Shown here: positions 22,973 to 32,870 of the stretch, one piece after another
How positions within the stretch are numbered: the first letter of the stretch is position 1
Layout of the letters: every line of letters starts with the position of its first letter
Assembly: GCF_000276665.1 (NCBI RefSeq)
Contig: NW_004955517.1
Location: 3,276,770 to 3,340,769, forward strand
DNA: 64,000 bases
Direction: 5' to 3'
Source: Chinchilla lanigera
Lineage: Eukaryota; Chordata; Mammalia; Rodentia; Chinchillidae
Position numbers and translations under genes: made by a program
The notes under the pieces: model-generated
Database searches by the model: none
The model's input: the letters and a program-made list of their open reading frames with translations, nothing else
Told to the model about the DNA's origin: nothing

Positions 22973-23041
22973 GGAAAAAGAGAGAAATGTATGAGCATCC
23001 TGTCTTCTGCTTGGCCTCCCAAGTGATGGATTTAACCATTC
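22973..23041 (+). CDS. CADPS: CADPS cassette exon E (69 nt)
   Basis: The acceptor is cctcttttatag and the donor is ATTC|gtgagt, a strong donor. After completing Gly it encodes KKREMYEHPVFCLASQVMDL and TI, plus one base of the next codon. Phase 1 in and phase 1 out with 69 nt makes it a clean 23-codon cassette. Known CADPS isoforms carry this segment between the KIE end of exon D and the NVGRL start of exon G (from memory). The upstream intron end carries a TGCATG at 22948-22953 and several ctnac-type branch-point candidates. Joined to G it reads TIQNVGRL; joined to microexon F it would read TIQNQKDAENVGRL. The KKRE start is basic and would make this surface different from the acidic alternative in F. 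Confidence 0.94.
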
Positions 23042-23899
23042 GTGAGTACCTACCACCTCCTCACCATGCTGTCTTCACTCTTTCTGTTTTCATTATTTCA
23101 AGACAATCCAGATCCAAACCAACTCACTCTCCTTGCTTCAAGTTTTTTAGCATTGGCTTATCTGTTGGTTCTGTCTGTGAAACCCAGTGTGAGAAGTCCA
23201 GTCACTTTTTATCAGCCTAAAACAGGTTAGACAACTAAGCCATTTGTTTGTGATAAACTCAGACTTGTCTGTTTTTCAGTTATTCTCTGTCTGTGACCTG
23301 AATGCATTTTTACTTTGCTTGTGTGTAACCCTGATTTGTAAAGTGCTTGTCACTGGTACACAATCCAAAGATAGCAGCTAGGCTGGGAGCAACGTGTTAG
23401 GTGTCAGATAAAAGACATTTGGGGCAACGTCATGCCTTTTTCCGTGATTGAGATATCCAATGAATGTGGGTATGAGACCACATGAGGTGGTCCATTCACT
23501 ATAAAAATCAGAACTGATATGCCTCTTGCCTGTTCTCTCTCGAACTGAGAAGCTTTCCTTGTTCTCTCTGGAGATTTTGACTTGTCCCTGTCCTCTAAGC
23601 TCTGGCTAGGACATACGACTTGTCACTGGGAGAGTCTGTACGTGTCATAGCTTGATTTCACATTGAACTTAATTTTACTAATTTTCTATTTGTGCAGCGT
23701 TTTCCCCTCCATGAAGGAGCCTTTTTTTGCTGGCCCCCACACTTCGGGGTGGTGGGAACACAGGGCAACCTTTTCTTTCCGATATCATGTATCACACATA
23801 CCTGGGGGGCATTTTGGTCCACTTGCTCATTAATCTTGCATATGTGTTCTTGTTTCTCTCTCTCTCCTCTTTCCTTGTTCTGCTCTCTCTTTCAAATAG
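23042..23899 (+). other. CADPS: CADPS intron E-F
   Basis: This 858-nt intron separates the two alternative exons. It ends in a long CU-rich tract (about 23847-23893) and contains no repeat that I recognise. Short ORFs reading out of exon E into this intron (22951-23220) are read-through and not a real extension. Confidence 0.75.
23847..23893 (+). promoter_or_regulatory. CU-rich tract and UGC before microexon F
   Basis: Repeated tctctc and cttt runs form PTBP1-type sites. A TGC at 23881-23883 sits about 16 nt before the microexon, the usual place for the UGC motif recognised by SRRM4 (nSR100). Presence is seen; regulation is inferred. Confidence 0.55.
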
Positions 23900-23917
23900 A
23901 GAATCAAAAGGATGCAG
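23900..23917 (+). CDS. CADPS: CADPS microexon F (18 nt), alternative to exon E
   Basis: An 18-nt exon lies between aaatag and gtgaac. It starts AGAATC and ends GATGCAG. Joined to exon D and exon G it reads IE-ENQKDAE-NVGRL, which matches a CADPS isoform segment I remember. Phase 1 in and 1 out makes it fully symmetric. A long CU-rich tract (about 23847-23893) precedes it, and a TGC occurs at 23881-23883, about 16 nt before the exon. These are typical of neuronal microexons controlled by PTBP1 and SRRM4. It lies 858 nt after exon E. The insert is short, polar and acidic. Its identity rests on phase, splice sites and remembered isoform text; transcript reads would settle whether it is spliced with or instead of E. 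Confidence 0.85.
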
Positions 23918-24754
23918 GTGAACCAATTGTATATGCATTATCAATTATCAGGACTGTGGAGTTATATTCAGTTTTTATTTTTGTTTTTGTTTTTCTTTTT
24001 AGTAGCTCCTTAAGATATGAACTCCCAGACAAGTAATGTGGAGTTGCAATAATCCTTAAGGAGTTAATTTGTGCTGTCTAAATACATCTCATGCCCATTT
24101 CAGTGTTGATCTTTATAGAGCAGAATTTCCATAAAGGCATAAGCTGTGAAGGAACAGAACCTGGTTTACTGCAGAGCTTCATTTCATCTTTGGTTTCAGG
24201 ATCCAATGATTTGGCCTCTTGTGCATTTTTTTAAACAAAGGTACTGACCCAAACGAATCTTCCTGTTTGTTCTCCATGTCTTTCTTCTGTTTTCTGCCCT
24301 GTGGAGAAGTTTGTGTTCTTTGGTGAATGTTTACTGGCCAAGACAGGGAGAAGTCGTGTCTGTGTTGTTCTTGTATGTGCCGCACGGTCAGGCAGGAGGC
24401 ACAGGCGGGTGACGGAGCAGAGCTTGTGGCTGGAAGTTTTACAAGAAGAAAGTTCTTAGAAAACTCTCTGGCTTTGGACATTCTCTTCTCATTTGTTCCC
24501 AAAACTTCTGAGCATGTTTTGAGGAGAACTCTGACTCGAAACATTCATAAATGTACAGTGTAGGTCGTTGTTTTTGACACTTAAAGGATTCCCCAAAATT
24601 ATCATTTAGTCAAAGTGGCAGTTGAATGTATTTCAGAAGAGTTCAGAAAGCATTGTTGAGTATGTGCTAAGCACTAGGTTACTGATAAATATTAGGTCAC
24701 AGACATGTGTCGGAGACAAGTGAGCCTCACTCTCCCTAACAGAAAGGTATTCTT

Positions 24755-24915
24755 CATTCATCCGTTCACTCACTTATTCATTCATTCATCCAAAAAATGT
24801 CTAATGGGAGCCTACCTCACAGCAGGTACCATGCCAAAAGCCAGGGACTGTACAACCAAGAGGGCAGTCACTGTTAGCCTCACAGAGCTTCTGCGCAAAA
24901 GCACATTACAGACTC
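24755..24915 (+). repeat. L2-type fragment
   Basis: ttcattcattcatccaaaaa, then ggagcctacctcacagcagg and agcctcacagagcttctg match the L2 3' order (attcattcaacaaatattta, gcgcctactatgtgccagg, cctcatggagcttac). Confidence 0.7.
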
Positions 24916-25119
24916 ACTGCACTGCAACACCTATCGGTCGAGCTGTGCATAAGAGGGATGGGGTGTCTTCATAAAGCCACAGACACCTTCACTAGGTGGT
25001 AAGGCTTGAATTGTATCTTGAGAGAGACAGATACTGTTACGGGGAGCTGAGATTGGAAACCGGAGAGGCATTCCACATAAAAAGTGTAAACTGTGCAAAT
25101 ACGCGATCAAACAGTTCAT

Positions 25120-25325
25120 AGAAACAACCAACGCTTACTTAATGCGCGTCATAGACCAGGCACAATCCCATGTGCTTTTCACATCTACTAAGTCGTATTT
25201 TCCTTGAAACCCCTATGAGAGAGACAGACTGTTGTTATTCCCATTGTACGGATGAGCATTCAGCCACAAATAGCCTAACAAAACAATCCTGACAGCACAG
25301 TGGTGGAGCCAGAATCTCATCCCGG
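25120..25325 (+). repeat. MIR SINE
   Basis: gaccaggcacaatcccatgt, then gttattcccattgtacggat and acagtggtggagccagaatc match MIR core to 3' text. Confidence 0.7.
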
Positions 25326-26329
25326 GCGGAGTCCCCGCTGAACTGCAATGTACTTCAGTGTGGTTGTCAAATGGTGTGATGCTGGCAGAGGTGGGGGCTG
25401 GTAATGGCAAGGCAGGCAGGGGCCAGACCTCACAGGCCTGTATATGCCACAATGAGACAGCATTCTGGCCGGAGGAGCTGCAGCTGGACTCTTTGCCAAC
25501 TTTCACCTGCATGTGGAATGTTCAGGAGAAAGAGGCCTCCTCACCTCCGAAGCTGACAGAGAAGCACTGACAGCTCCTCAGCAGGATTTACACTCCAGAA
25601 AAATCACTCGAGCAGAAACAGAAAGCAAAGACTGAAGAAAAGGAATCAAGTAAAGCTGGGTTTAAAATGTGAGTTCAGAGCAGAGATGGGTTTGAAGCTT
25701 GGTATAGTCAAGGTTTCTTCCAAACATATCAGGCCGCAGTCATGCTCGCAGTCACAACTCTTGCTGATCTTCACGTTTCCTCCTCATCCTGCTTCTCCCT
25801 TTTCAATTTCTGCAGTGAACAGAGCATGAACGTGTGGGTGGGGAGGCACAGGCAACTGTGGGGAGGTGGCAGGGCAGGTCAGGGTCACACGCGCACACTG
25901 GGGTGGGGCCGAATGCCAAGGACTGGAATGCAGACGGCTCCTGAATTCTTTGGTCTGCTCTGCTTTTGGGTCTACAGGGCTCCAGGATGGCTTTGCTTCT
26001 TGTCTGGTTGCATGATTAGGAATGAAATGTTGAGTTTAATTACACTATCTCAGGAAAAAGGGACACAAAAGACTGCTAGTCCATGTAAGAAGAGCTGTGA
26101 CTCCTGCGAATGAATTATATTATTCTAAATACATTTCCACTTAAACCACCGCACATTGTGAACCAAGCAAGCTCTGAGAAAGCCTACACTACTATTGCTG
26201 TTTTGCCTCGGTTCTTGGCTAAATACTTGCATAATTTTCTGAGCATCATAACGATCCCACTGGAATTTGAAATACAACAACTTTTTCCTTTAAATATGCC
26301 AAGGATTTTAAAAATTGGACAGATGATTT

Positions 26330-26333
<4 letters not shown>

Positions 26334-26382
<49 letters not shown>
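26334..26382. repeat. (GA)n microsatellite
   Basis: A pure AG alternation of about 49 nt followed by GATA-like units (agatagatgacagatg). It is long enough to be polymorphic. Confidence 0.97.
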
Positions 26383-26387
<5 letters not shown>

Positions 26388-26429
26388 GGGATAGAAATAG
26401 ATAGATGACAGATGAGAGCCCGATAGCCA

Positions 26430-26600
26430 GCCAGCCCTGGGCCTGGGCACTGTGCAGAGAACTTTACATGGAGAATCTGCCCGAATCTTCACTTAGACCC
26501 ATGAAGTAGGCTTTGTTACTCTTCCATTCACAGACGATGAAGCCGAACATCGGGGAGGATAAGTAACTCTTTGATCTGAGTTCTGACTAAACTAAAAAGC
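26430..26600 (+). repeat. MIR SINE
   Basis: gggcctgggcactgtgcaga, then ccatgaagtaggctttgtta and cacagacgatgaagccgaac resemble MIR (gcactgtgctaggcactt; gaggtaggtactattat; acagatgaggaaac). Confidence 0.65.
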
Positions 26601-27285
26601 CATGCTTTTTGTCTCTTCCTACCATGTAGATTTCCCAGCTGATATGGTGGAGACTTGGACAGTACGCATTCATTCCATGCGTAAGGTCAAATGTGCCTAC
26701 AGCTGTTATCATAGGAAGACCACAGAATAACAGCATGATTCCTTCCGGGGCTAAATCACTGCAGAAATCTTTACATTGTGAAGTCTTTTTGAGGGTAGTT
26801 GAGGTTTCCTGAGACCATCAAAGAGCTTAAGACTTATCCCCTCTCCAGCTGACAAAAACCTTCTAGAGCAGGTCAAATCCATACAAAGACCTCCAGGCAG
26901 ATTTTGTGGTATAGAGGTTCTGTATCATCCCCTGCCTTCAGTCAAGTTTCTCACAGGTCTACGCCTATTGAGAGAAACAGTCAATTGCTCACGATACTCA
27001 CCAGCACACAATGCAAAGGCCCCACCACCCTACCGCCTTCCCCAAGGGCCGAGTGAGGGAGTGTCCCAGCTCTACAGGATCCAGGCCATTCTAAGGTGAA
27101 GACTGTCTACAGCTTCACACCTTGTACTTGAAGAGCTAAGGCATTCTCTTTTCACCCTTTTCTGTTTTAGTGATTCATAATTCAGAGTCTCCAAACCCAA
27201 ATTATTCTGTGGACTAGTACCTCATTCATACTTTACAAGGGGGTGCACATCTTTCAAAGACTGTCATTAAGAAAGAGTTGAAGGA

Positions 27286-27383
27286 GGGGCTGGGGATTTA
27301 GCTCAGCGGCACAGCATTTGCCTGGCAAGCGCAAGGCTGTGAGTTTGATTCCTGGTACCGGAAAAAAATAAAAAAGAAAAAAA
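27286..27383 (+). repeat. Young ID-like SINE with 17-bp target duplication
   Basis: ggggctggggatttagctca, gcggcacagcatttgcctgg, gtgagtttgattcctggtac, then an A-rich tail. It is flanked by a perfect 17-bp direct repeat (27269-27285 and 27384-27400, aagaaagagttgaagga), proof of insertion by target-primed reverse transcription. Confidence 0.95.
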
Positions 27384-27469
27384 AAGAAAGAGTTGAAGGA
27401 AGAGAGGATGTGTTAAAAATGTCCCATGAACCAACAAGTATAAAACCAGAAAAAAGATGTGATGCTCCA

Positions 27470-27800
27470 GATAACAACTATTCTAGTAATATGCATATCT
27501 CATTTAATTCTCACAAAAATCCATTGAGATGGGTGTTTTACTGCTATATTTCATTGACTCTTAAAGACCATCAATCATAAGATGTACATTAGTGTATGAC
27601 TAAGAAAAAGATAACGCCATCAACCAAATTTTGAGATGTCACCAAAGGTAGGATACATCCAGATTTCAGAAATGTTAAAATGCACCTGGAAAACCAGGAA
27701 GAGAAAGTTCGCAAGTAACTTGCTCAACATGAAAGAGCTGGTTAGTCGCAGAGTAAGAATCTGAGCAGGAACCTTCTAACTCTGAAACCCACAGTTTCAG
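27470..27800 (+). repeat. MIR pieces
   Basis: tctcatttaattctcacaaa and ttgagatgggtgttttactg, then after a gap cttgctcaacatgaaagagc and gcagagtaagaatctgagc, are in MIR order. The middle about 130 nt is unassigned. Confidence 0.6.
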
Positions 27801-28450
27801 CTTCTTCATTGTAAAATGCCTGGGCACTGTTAGCAATAACATTGCAGAACCAGGAAGAGCCTTCTCAAATAACAACAAATAAAATACAGAGTTATTAGAT
27901 AATCCCAAACCTTCAATGGATCAGGAAGCCAAGGCCTAAAATGATAACCCAGATTCAATATAAACCAAGTAGTGACCATCCAGTCTGTTGTGTTATGTAC
28001 ACACAACTGAGAATCACGCTTCAGCAGGCTGCCTCCACTTTATTCAAGAGATTATAGCCCTTGCCTCATCTGTGAACTGGCTAGCATCCACATGTTAGAA
28101 TCATAGATGCACAGATCCAAGGAAACGCTGCCCCAGAATCAGCTTGAAGTATTAAGAGTTTGTTCCTGCACCCTAAATTCAATCACTGTCTTGGCTCCAC
28201 TGAGGTTTTTTTTAACCTTTATAATCTCCCTTTTATTTTATGCACAGGGTACTAATGATGGCTCTTCACCTACAGGACCACTGACTGAGACGCATATTCC
28301 AAATAAAGGTCTTAGCACAGTGCCTGGTACATAATAGACCTCAGTATTTGTATTAACCGTTATTTGTTTATTATTCCTTAAAAGGACACTTTCCCAAATT
28401 TAAATCCATAGTCGTGACATAGTTTTCACTTCAGACACGGAACATAAAAC

Positions 28451-28575
28451 AGTGCTTCTCAGACTTTAATGCTCGTGTGAGTCCCTGGGAATCTTATTGA
28501 AATGTGGACTCTGATCCAGGAGGTCTGGGGTAAAGCCAGGAACCTGCATGGCTAATACACATCCAGGTGAGGCTG
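28451..28575 (+). mobile_element. MER5-like DNA transposon remnant
   Basis: cagtgcttctcagactttaa, then ccctgggaatcttattgaaa, ggaggtctggggtaaagcca and acacatccaggtgaggctg follow the MER5A/B sequence. Confidence 0.75.
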
Positions 28576-28669
28576 TGTTTGCTCTCTGGATATCAAGGAA
28601 TCAAATTATTTTTCAGTCGTACATTTCAAATGAAACATCGCAGTGTAGTTGTGCATGAATGAGGAATGC

Positions 28670-28875
28670 CCACTAGGCTGGCAGTACCATGCCTGGCACA
28701 AGGGACTATACAATGAACAAAAGTACTCAGTGTCCCCGCCCTTAACACTAAAGTAAAGAATGTAGGTGTGAAATAAGCAAGTACAAGCTGATGGCTCTGA
28801 TAAAGGAAAATGCAGGGTGCTACAGGAGTACAGTGCAAGAGAAGTTTGCCCAGGCCAGCGTCCGTGCCGCACTGC
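28670..28875 (+). repeat. L2-type fragment
   Basis: catgcctggcacaagggact, caatgaacaaaagtactcag, tgtccccgcccttaacac, then ataagcaagtacaagctgat and gctctgataaagg resemble the L2 3' region. Confidence 0.55.
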
Positions 28876-29735
28876 AGCATGGGAATGAGCCCCGGAAGAG
28901 CACTCGTGGAGTTAAGGGATGAGCTTCCGGTGACGGACGAGGGCGCCCCTCCTTTCTGCAGTGTTAGCCTCTGCTCACTGTCCCTCCGGAAGCTCCAAGA
29001 TCCTGCCCAAGAGAGCTGCAGGGACAGGGAATGTACCTGAATGCTCACTAGCAACTGGGTGAAGATTTCCTAGTAGCGTTAAGTCAATATTCTTACTCTA
29101 GCAAGTAACTACTTTTTTTAAACTCAAATAATTTAAGCAAGAAAAGGGAATTTGGCCCATGTACTTAAGGAAACTCTAGTGCTTCAGGGATAAAGATGTT
29201 GAAGACATTTTCATATCTCCTGCTAACAAGCTTCTTTAACATGACCAGGGTATTACAAGTATTTGGGTAGCAACATGGCCACAGAGAATACCAAAATTTT
29301 ATCAGAGCTAGTGACCCTAGAAGAAAATAGTTTTCCTCCCAAAATAATTGTATAAAATTCTAGCAAAGGGTCTCATTAGCCCATCTTGGGTTATGTGATA
29401 ATCCCTAAACCAATTGTAATACCTCCCCATGGGTTGGGGGTGCCCTGGTTGGCCAGGATGGGCTCACATGCCTGCCTCTGTAGGATACTGTCTGGCTTTT
29501 CCACCAGAAGACATGGAGTGGAGGAGAGGAAGTTCCCTGAGGAAGCTTACTGCATGGACAAGGACAAAATCTGCCCGTGATCAGGTGCATCCAGAATTAT
29601 GCTCACTCTTAGAGCCAACAGCTCAGCTCTAAGGACTTGGAATACAAAAACCCAAATTGGAGAATAATAAAAATCACAAAAGCATTACTTTTTTTTTTCT
29701 CTTGAGGGAACAATTTATTTAAATTTTTAAAAACT

Positions 29736-29936
29736 TAAGTTGGGCATGGTGGAGCATGCCTGCAATCCCTGCACTCTAGGAGACCAACACAAGGGGACAG
29801 CCAGTTCAAGCCCAGCCAAGGCAACTTAACAGCTTAGCAAGACCCTGTATCAAAATAAAAAATAAACGCCTAGGGATGCAGCTCAGTGTGAATGCCTTGG
29901 GTTCAATCTCCAGTACTGCAAAAGAAACAAAAAGTA
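29736..29936 (+). repeat. B1-ID composite SINE
   Basis: A 7SL-derived left half (ttgggcatggtggagcatgc, cagttcaagcccagccaagg, gcttagcaagaccctgta) runs through an A-rich linker into an ID-type right half (agggatgcagctcagtgtga, gggttcaatctccagtact). The order matches B1-dID SINEs described in squirrels and related rodents. It is fairly diverged. Confidence 0.75.
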
Positions 29937-30027
29937 GGGGACTGGGGAATATGGCTCAGTGAGAGAATTTTTATGTAGCATATGCAAGGCCCTGGGTTTG
30001 ATCCCCCGCACCACAAACAAACAAAAA
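29937..30027 (+). repeat. ID-like SINE
   Basis: ggggactggggaatatggct, cagtgagagaatttttatg, gcaaggccctgggtttgatc, ccccgcaccacaaacaaac. It directly follows the B1-ID composite. Confidence 0.8.
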
Positions 30028-30284
30028 TTTATAAATAAAAATGTTTTGATCTTTCAAAATCCTTTTTAATTTCATCAAGACACCTGAAGTCATTCTCTGG
30101 CCTGAAAATTTCAGTTGTGATATTTCCTACGCAGGGTTTCAGTGTAGAACGTTGAAGTAATGCTGGACTCTGGATAAGAGGTGAAAGGTGCTGTGAGCGT
30201 CTGTGTATGTCTGCTGAAGACAGGGTAGAGCATTGTCTTTTCCATGGAAGTGCTGCAGTGGGTAAGATCTGCTGAAGATTTTCC

Positions 30285-30700
30285 TCCACTAATATTTGAG
30301 GACCTATACAGAGCAAAACAATATTATAGGTCCAAGAAACACAGAATTCATGAGCAAGAGAGGAGACAGACATATATGGACCATTTGCTCTTACTAGGAG
30401 CCGTAAGTGCTGAGGTAGATCTGCGGACTGAAGAGATGGGCCTTTGCCCTAAAGATGGTCTTGCTGTGGCATCTGCAGCTGTGCCTCTTTCTAGGAAGGG
30501 GTCTCATGCACAGGAGCCTGCGGGCTCAGATGTGTGCTTCACGGAGATCATCATGACGCCCGTGGGGAACGAGCTACAGAGAAGGAAAGGGACTAGAGAC
30601 CGGCCTGGAAGGCTCAGCAATAGCTCGAGCAGAGACATGAGACCTGCGGCTGAGGTCCATCCTCTCGGCGAGAGTGTGGGCATATGACCTAGTATGGCTG
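30285..30700 (+). repeat. Probable L2 remnant
   Basis: atatttgaggacctatacag, aagaaacacagaattcatga and gcaagagaggagacagac resemble L2 3' text. This underlies an open frame of 147 codons (30244-30687) that has no recognisable domain. The assignment is tentative. Confidence 0.4.
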
Positions 30701-32664
30701 TAGATAAAATCAGGAGATATTTTGGAGGTAGAACAGATGGGCCATGCCATGTATGTCTTTATGGGGAGAAGACAAAGATGGCTTCAATGAGACAAATGGA
30801 GACAGTGATTCATAACTGACCCTGTGATCTTTGTTAACACACGCTTTATAATGGAGTCTTCTGAAGTGCACCGACGGAGACTCGAGGATTGAGTATATAT
30901 CGTGGCAGTCTCACTGAAGAAATGGTGTCGACGTCTTAACCTTGGGGTCTTCGGTCTATGTGGCCATCATTCCAAGGGGGAGGATACTCGGGAAAGCACG
31001 ACGTGTCTATCTGCTTAGCTTCCTTTTTCTCCTTGGGCTTTTTTCAACCCAACCACCAAATCATACCAAATTGCTGCAGGCTAGTTATTTTTGGTGAGAG
31101 CGTAGTAAAACACTGGCATCTTCGGTAACACATCAGTGGCTGGAACTTGGTAATAAGTGGGCTTTCCATCAGTCACATCCATCTCTCATATGATATTTCA
31201 GGGTCTGGCAGTTCGCTTGCTGGAACCAGAGATGGTCAGGTTATTTAAGGGCTAATTGGAATGTCTCTTGCTCCTGGATGCTTCTCTTCCTTGGCTGAGC
31301 TAAACATGCAGAGGAATTCTCTTTTTGTTTTTCTGCAGTCACATTTAACTCTCTCTCTGGAAGCCAAGCAGATTTAATTGTGTAAACATGAGCAATGGTA
31401 ATTGGGTAAATGAAGTTGGAAACCAAGGTATGATGTTTTTGTTTTGCTCTGTGAGGGGAAAAAAATAGAGAGCTTGTTTTCTATGGTGGCAAACCTCACT
31501 GTCAGAATTCTGGACAGACAGTTGGCAGGAGGGAATTCGTTTATGAATTTCTCATCAAGACCCATTGAGCTGAAATATGTATCTGCTGCTTCATGGGTTA
31601 TGGATTGACCCCGGGCATGCTTCATTGCTTTATTCATCACCAGACCCGGTGATTTCAGGCACGCATCCGTTACTTCGATGACAATGGGTGAGGACTTTGC
31701 ATAAGGTTTGTCCACTGAGGTAACACGAACTCATTGTGAGAGCAACAGGGACGTGTAACAGAGACTGCCCAACACTCAACAGGGCTGTCAGCAAAATACA
31801 GGCAATGGAGGGCTTCTAACAGTCAAACAACCAGCAGTTGCCTCCCTTTAAGTCACTATCATTTAAAAGCGATTGTCCAATTTCTGTTTACATCCACTCT
31901 TTACCAACCAATTAAAAAAAACTGGTAGTGATTTTTTTTGGTCCTGCATTCAAAACATTGAGGTGGTCCAGTAAGAAAAGGATCCTAACAAGCTTGCTTT
32001 TAATAGACGAGCTATGGGATATTATATTTATCCCAGAATATTATATTTATCCATATCCTCCTCTTTTCTATTAATGTCACTAGAATTCCATTTCCTATAT
32101 GCCTGCAGTAAAACTCATTTTCCCGGTTGAAAATTTAAGCAAACCAAGAAGCAGACTTGGCAGTGGAGTATGTCCCTCTCGCCGTACAGATCTGCTTTAT
32201 CTACCAGAACTATTAGAAAGGAGCAGGTCCAAGGTTAATGAGATGCTCATTAAAGAGAGAGGGCTGTGGAGGCTGCTGGTGCTCTGTGCATGTACTGAGG
32301 AGAGGCTATTGTTATGGTATGTTTGCAGTGCTGATATTGTAAGCCACATGACAGATGGGTCAAGTGCTGATTACGGTATTCTAACATTTGGAATAGCAAG
32401 TAACATATTTGATAAGCTGGCAAGTTTTTATATATGATTCAACCCACAATATAAAAGCCACAAGAATTCCAAATTGAAAATAATTAAATGAGCTGGAAAC
32501 AATCAGATACCACACATTTTTCCCCAAAATGACAGATTTTGACATGTTGAAATTCCACAAAGGGAGCAAGAATATTTCCTAGCTCACTTCATCTAATAAC
32601 GGTCCTTCGTCTGCTTTTGCAAATTGCAATTGATTGCAGCCTTCTCGCTAAACATTTGCGGGCA

Positions 32665-32870
32665 TTTGTGGGCACCTCAGGTTGTGCAGGGATCTACCCC
32701 TCTCCTTATTTTATTTGCTTTTGTCCACAACCCCACAAGGCACACAGACAAAGATAATAATACTCTCCGTTTGTAGGTGAGGGAACAAAAATCCACATAG
32801 GGTTTAGCAGCAGGTGCAAGGTTGCAGAGAAAGCAGGTAGTCTGTGGAGGATGAGAAGCCCAGTGTCCAG
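32665..32870 (+). repeat. MIR SINE
   Basis: acaaccccacaaggcacaca, then taatactctccgtttgtagg, tgagggaacaaaaatccac and gcaaggttgcagagaaagca resemble the MIR 3' half. Confidence 0.5.

Noticed and set aside
22951..23220. 89-codon ORF starting before exon E and running past its donor
   Set aside because: The real exon is bounded by ctcttttatag and gtgagt; the extension is intronic.
30244..30687. 147-codon ORF on the + strand
   Set aside because: It overlaps probable L2 sequence, has no recognisable domain, and no promoter, signal peptide or splice context supports expression.
32018..32053. Short direct repeat atattatatttatcc
   Set aside because: Two adjacent AT-rich copies only; a local duplication without further structure.
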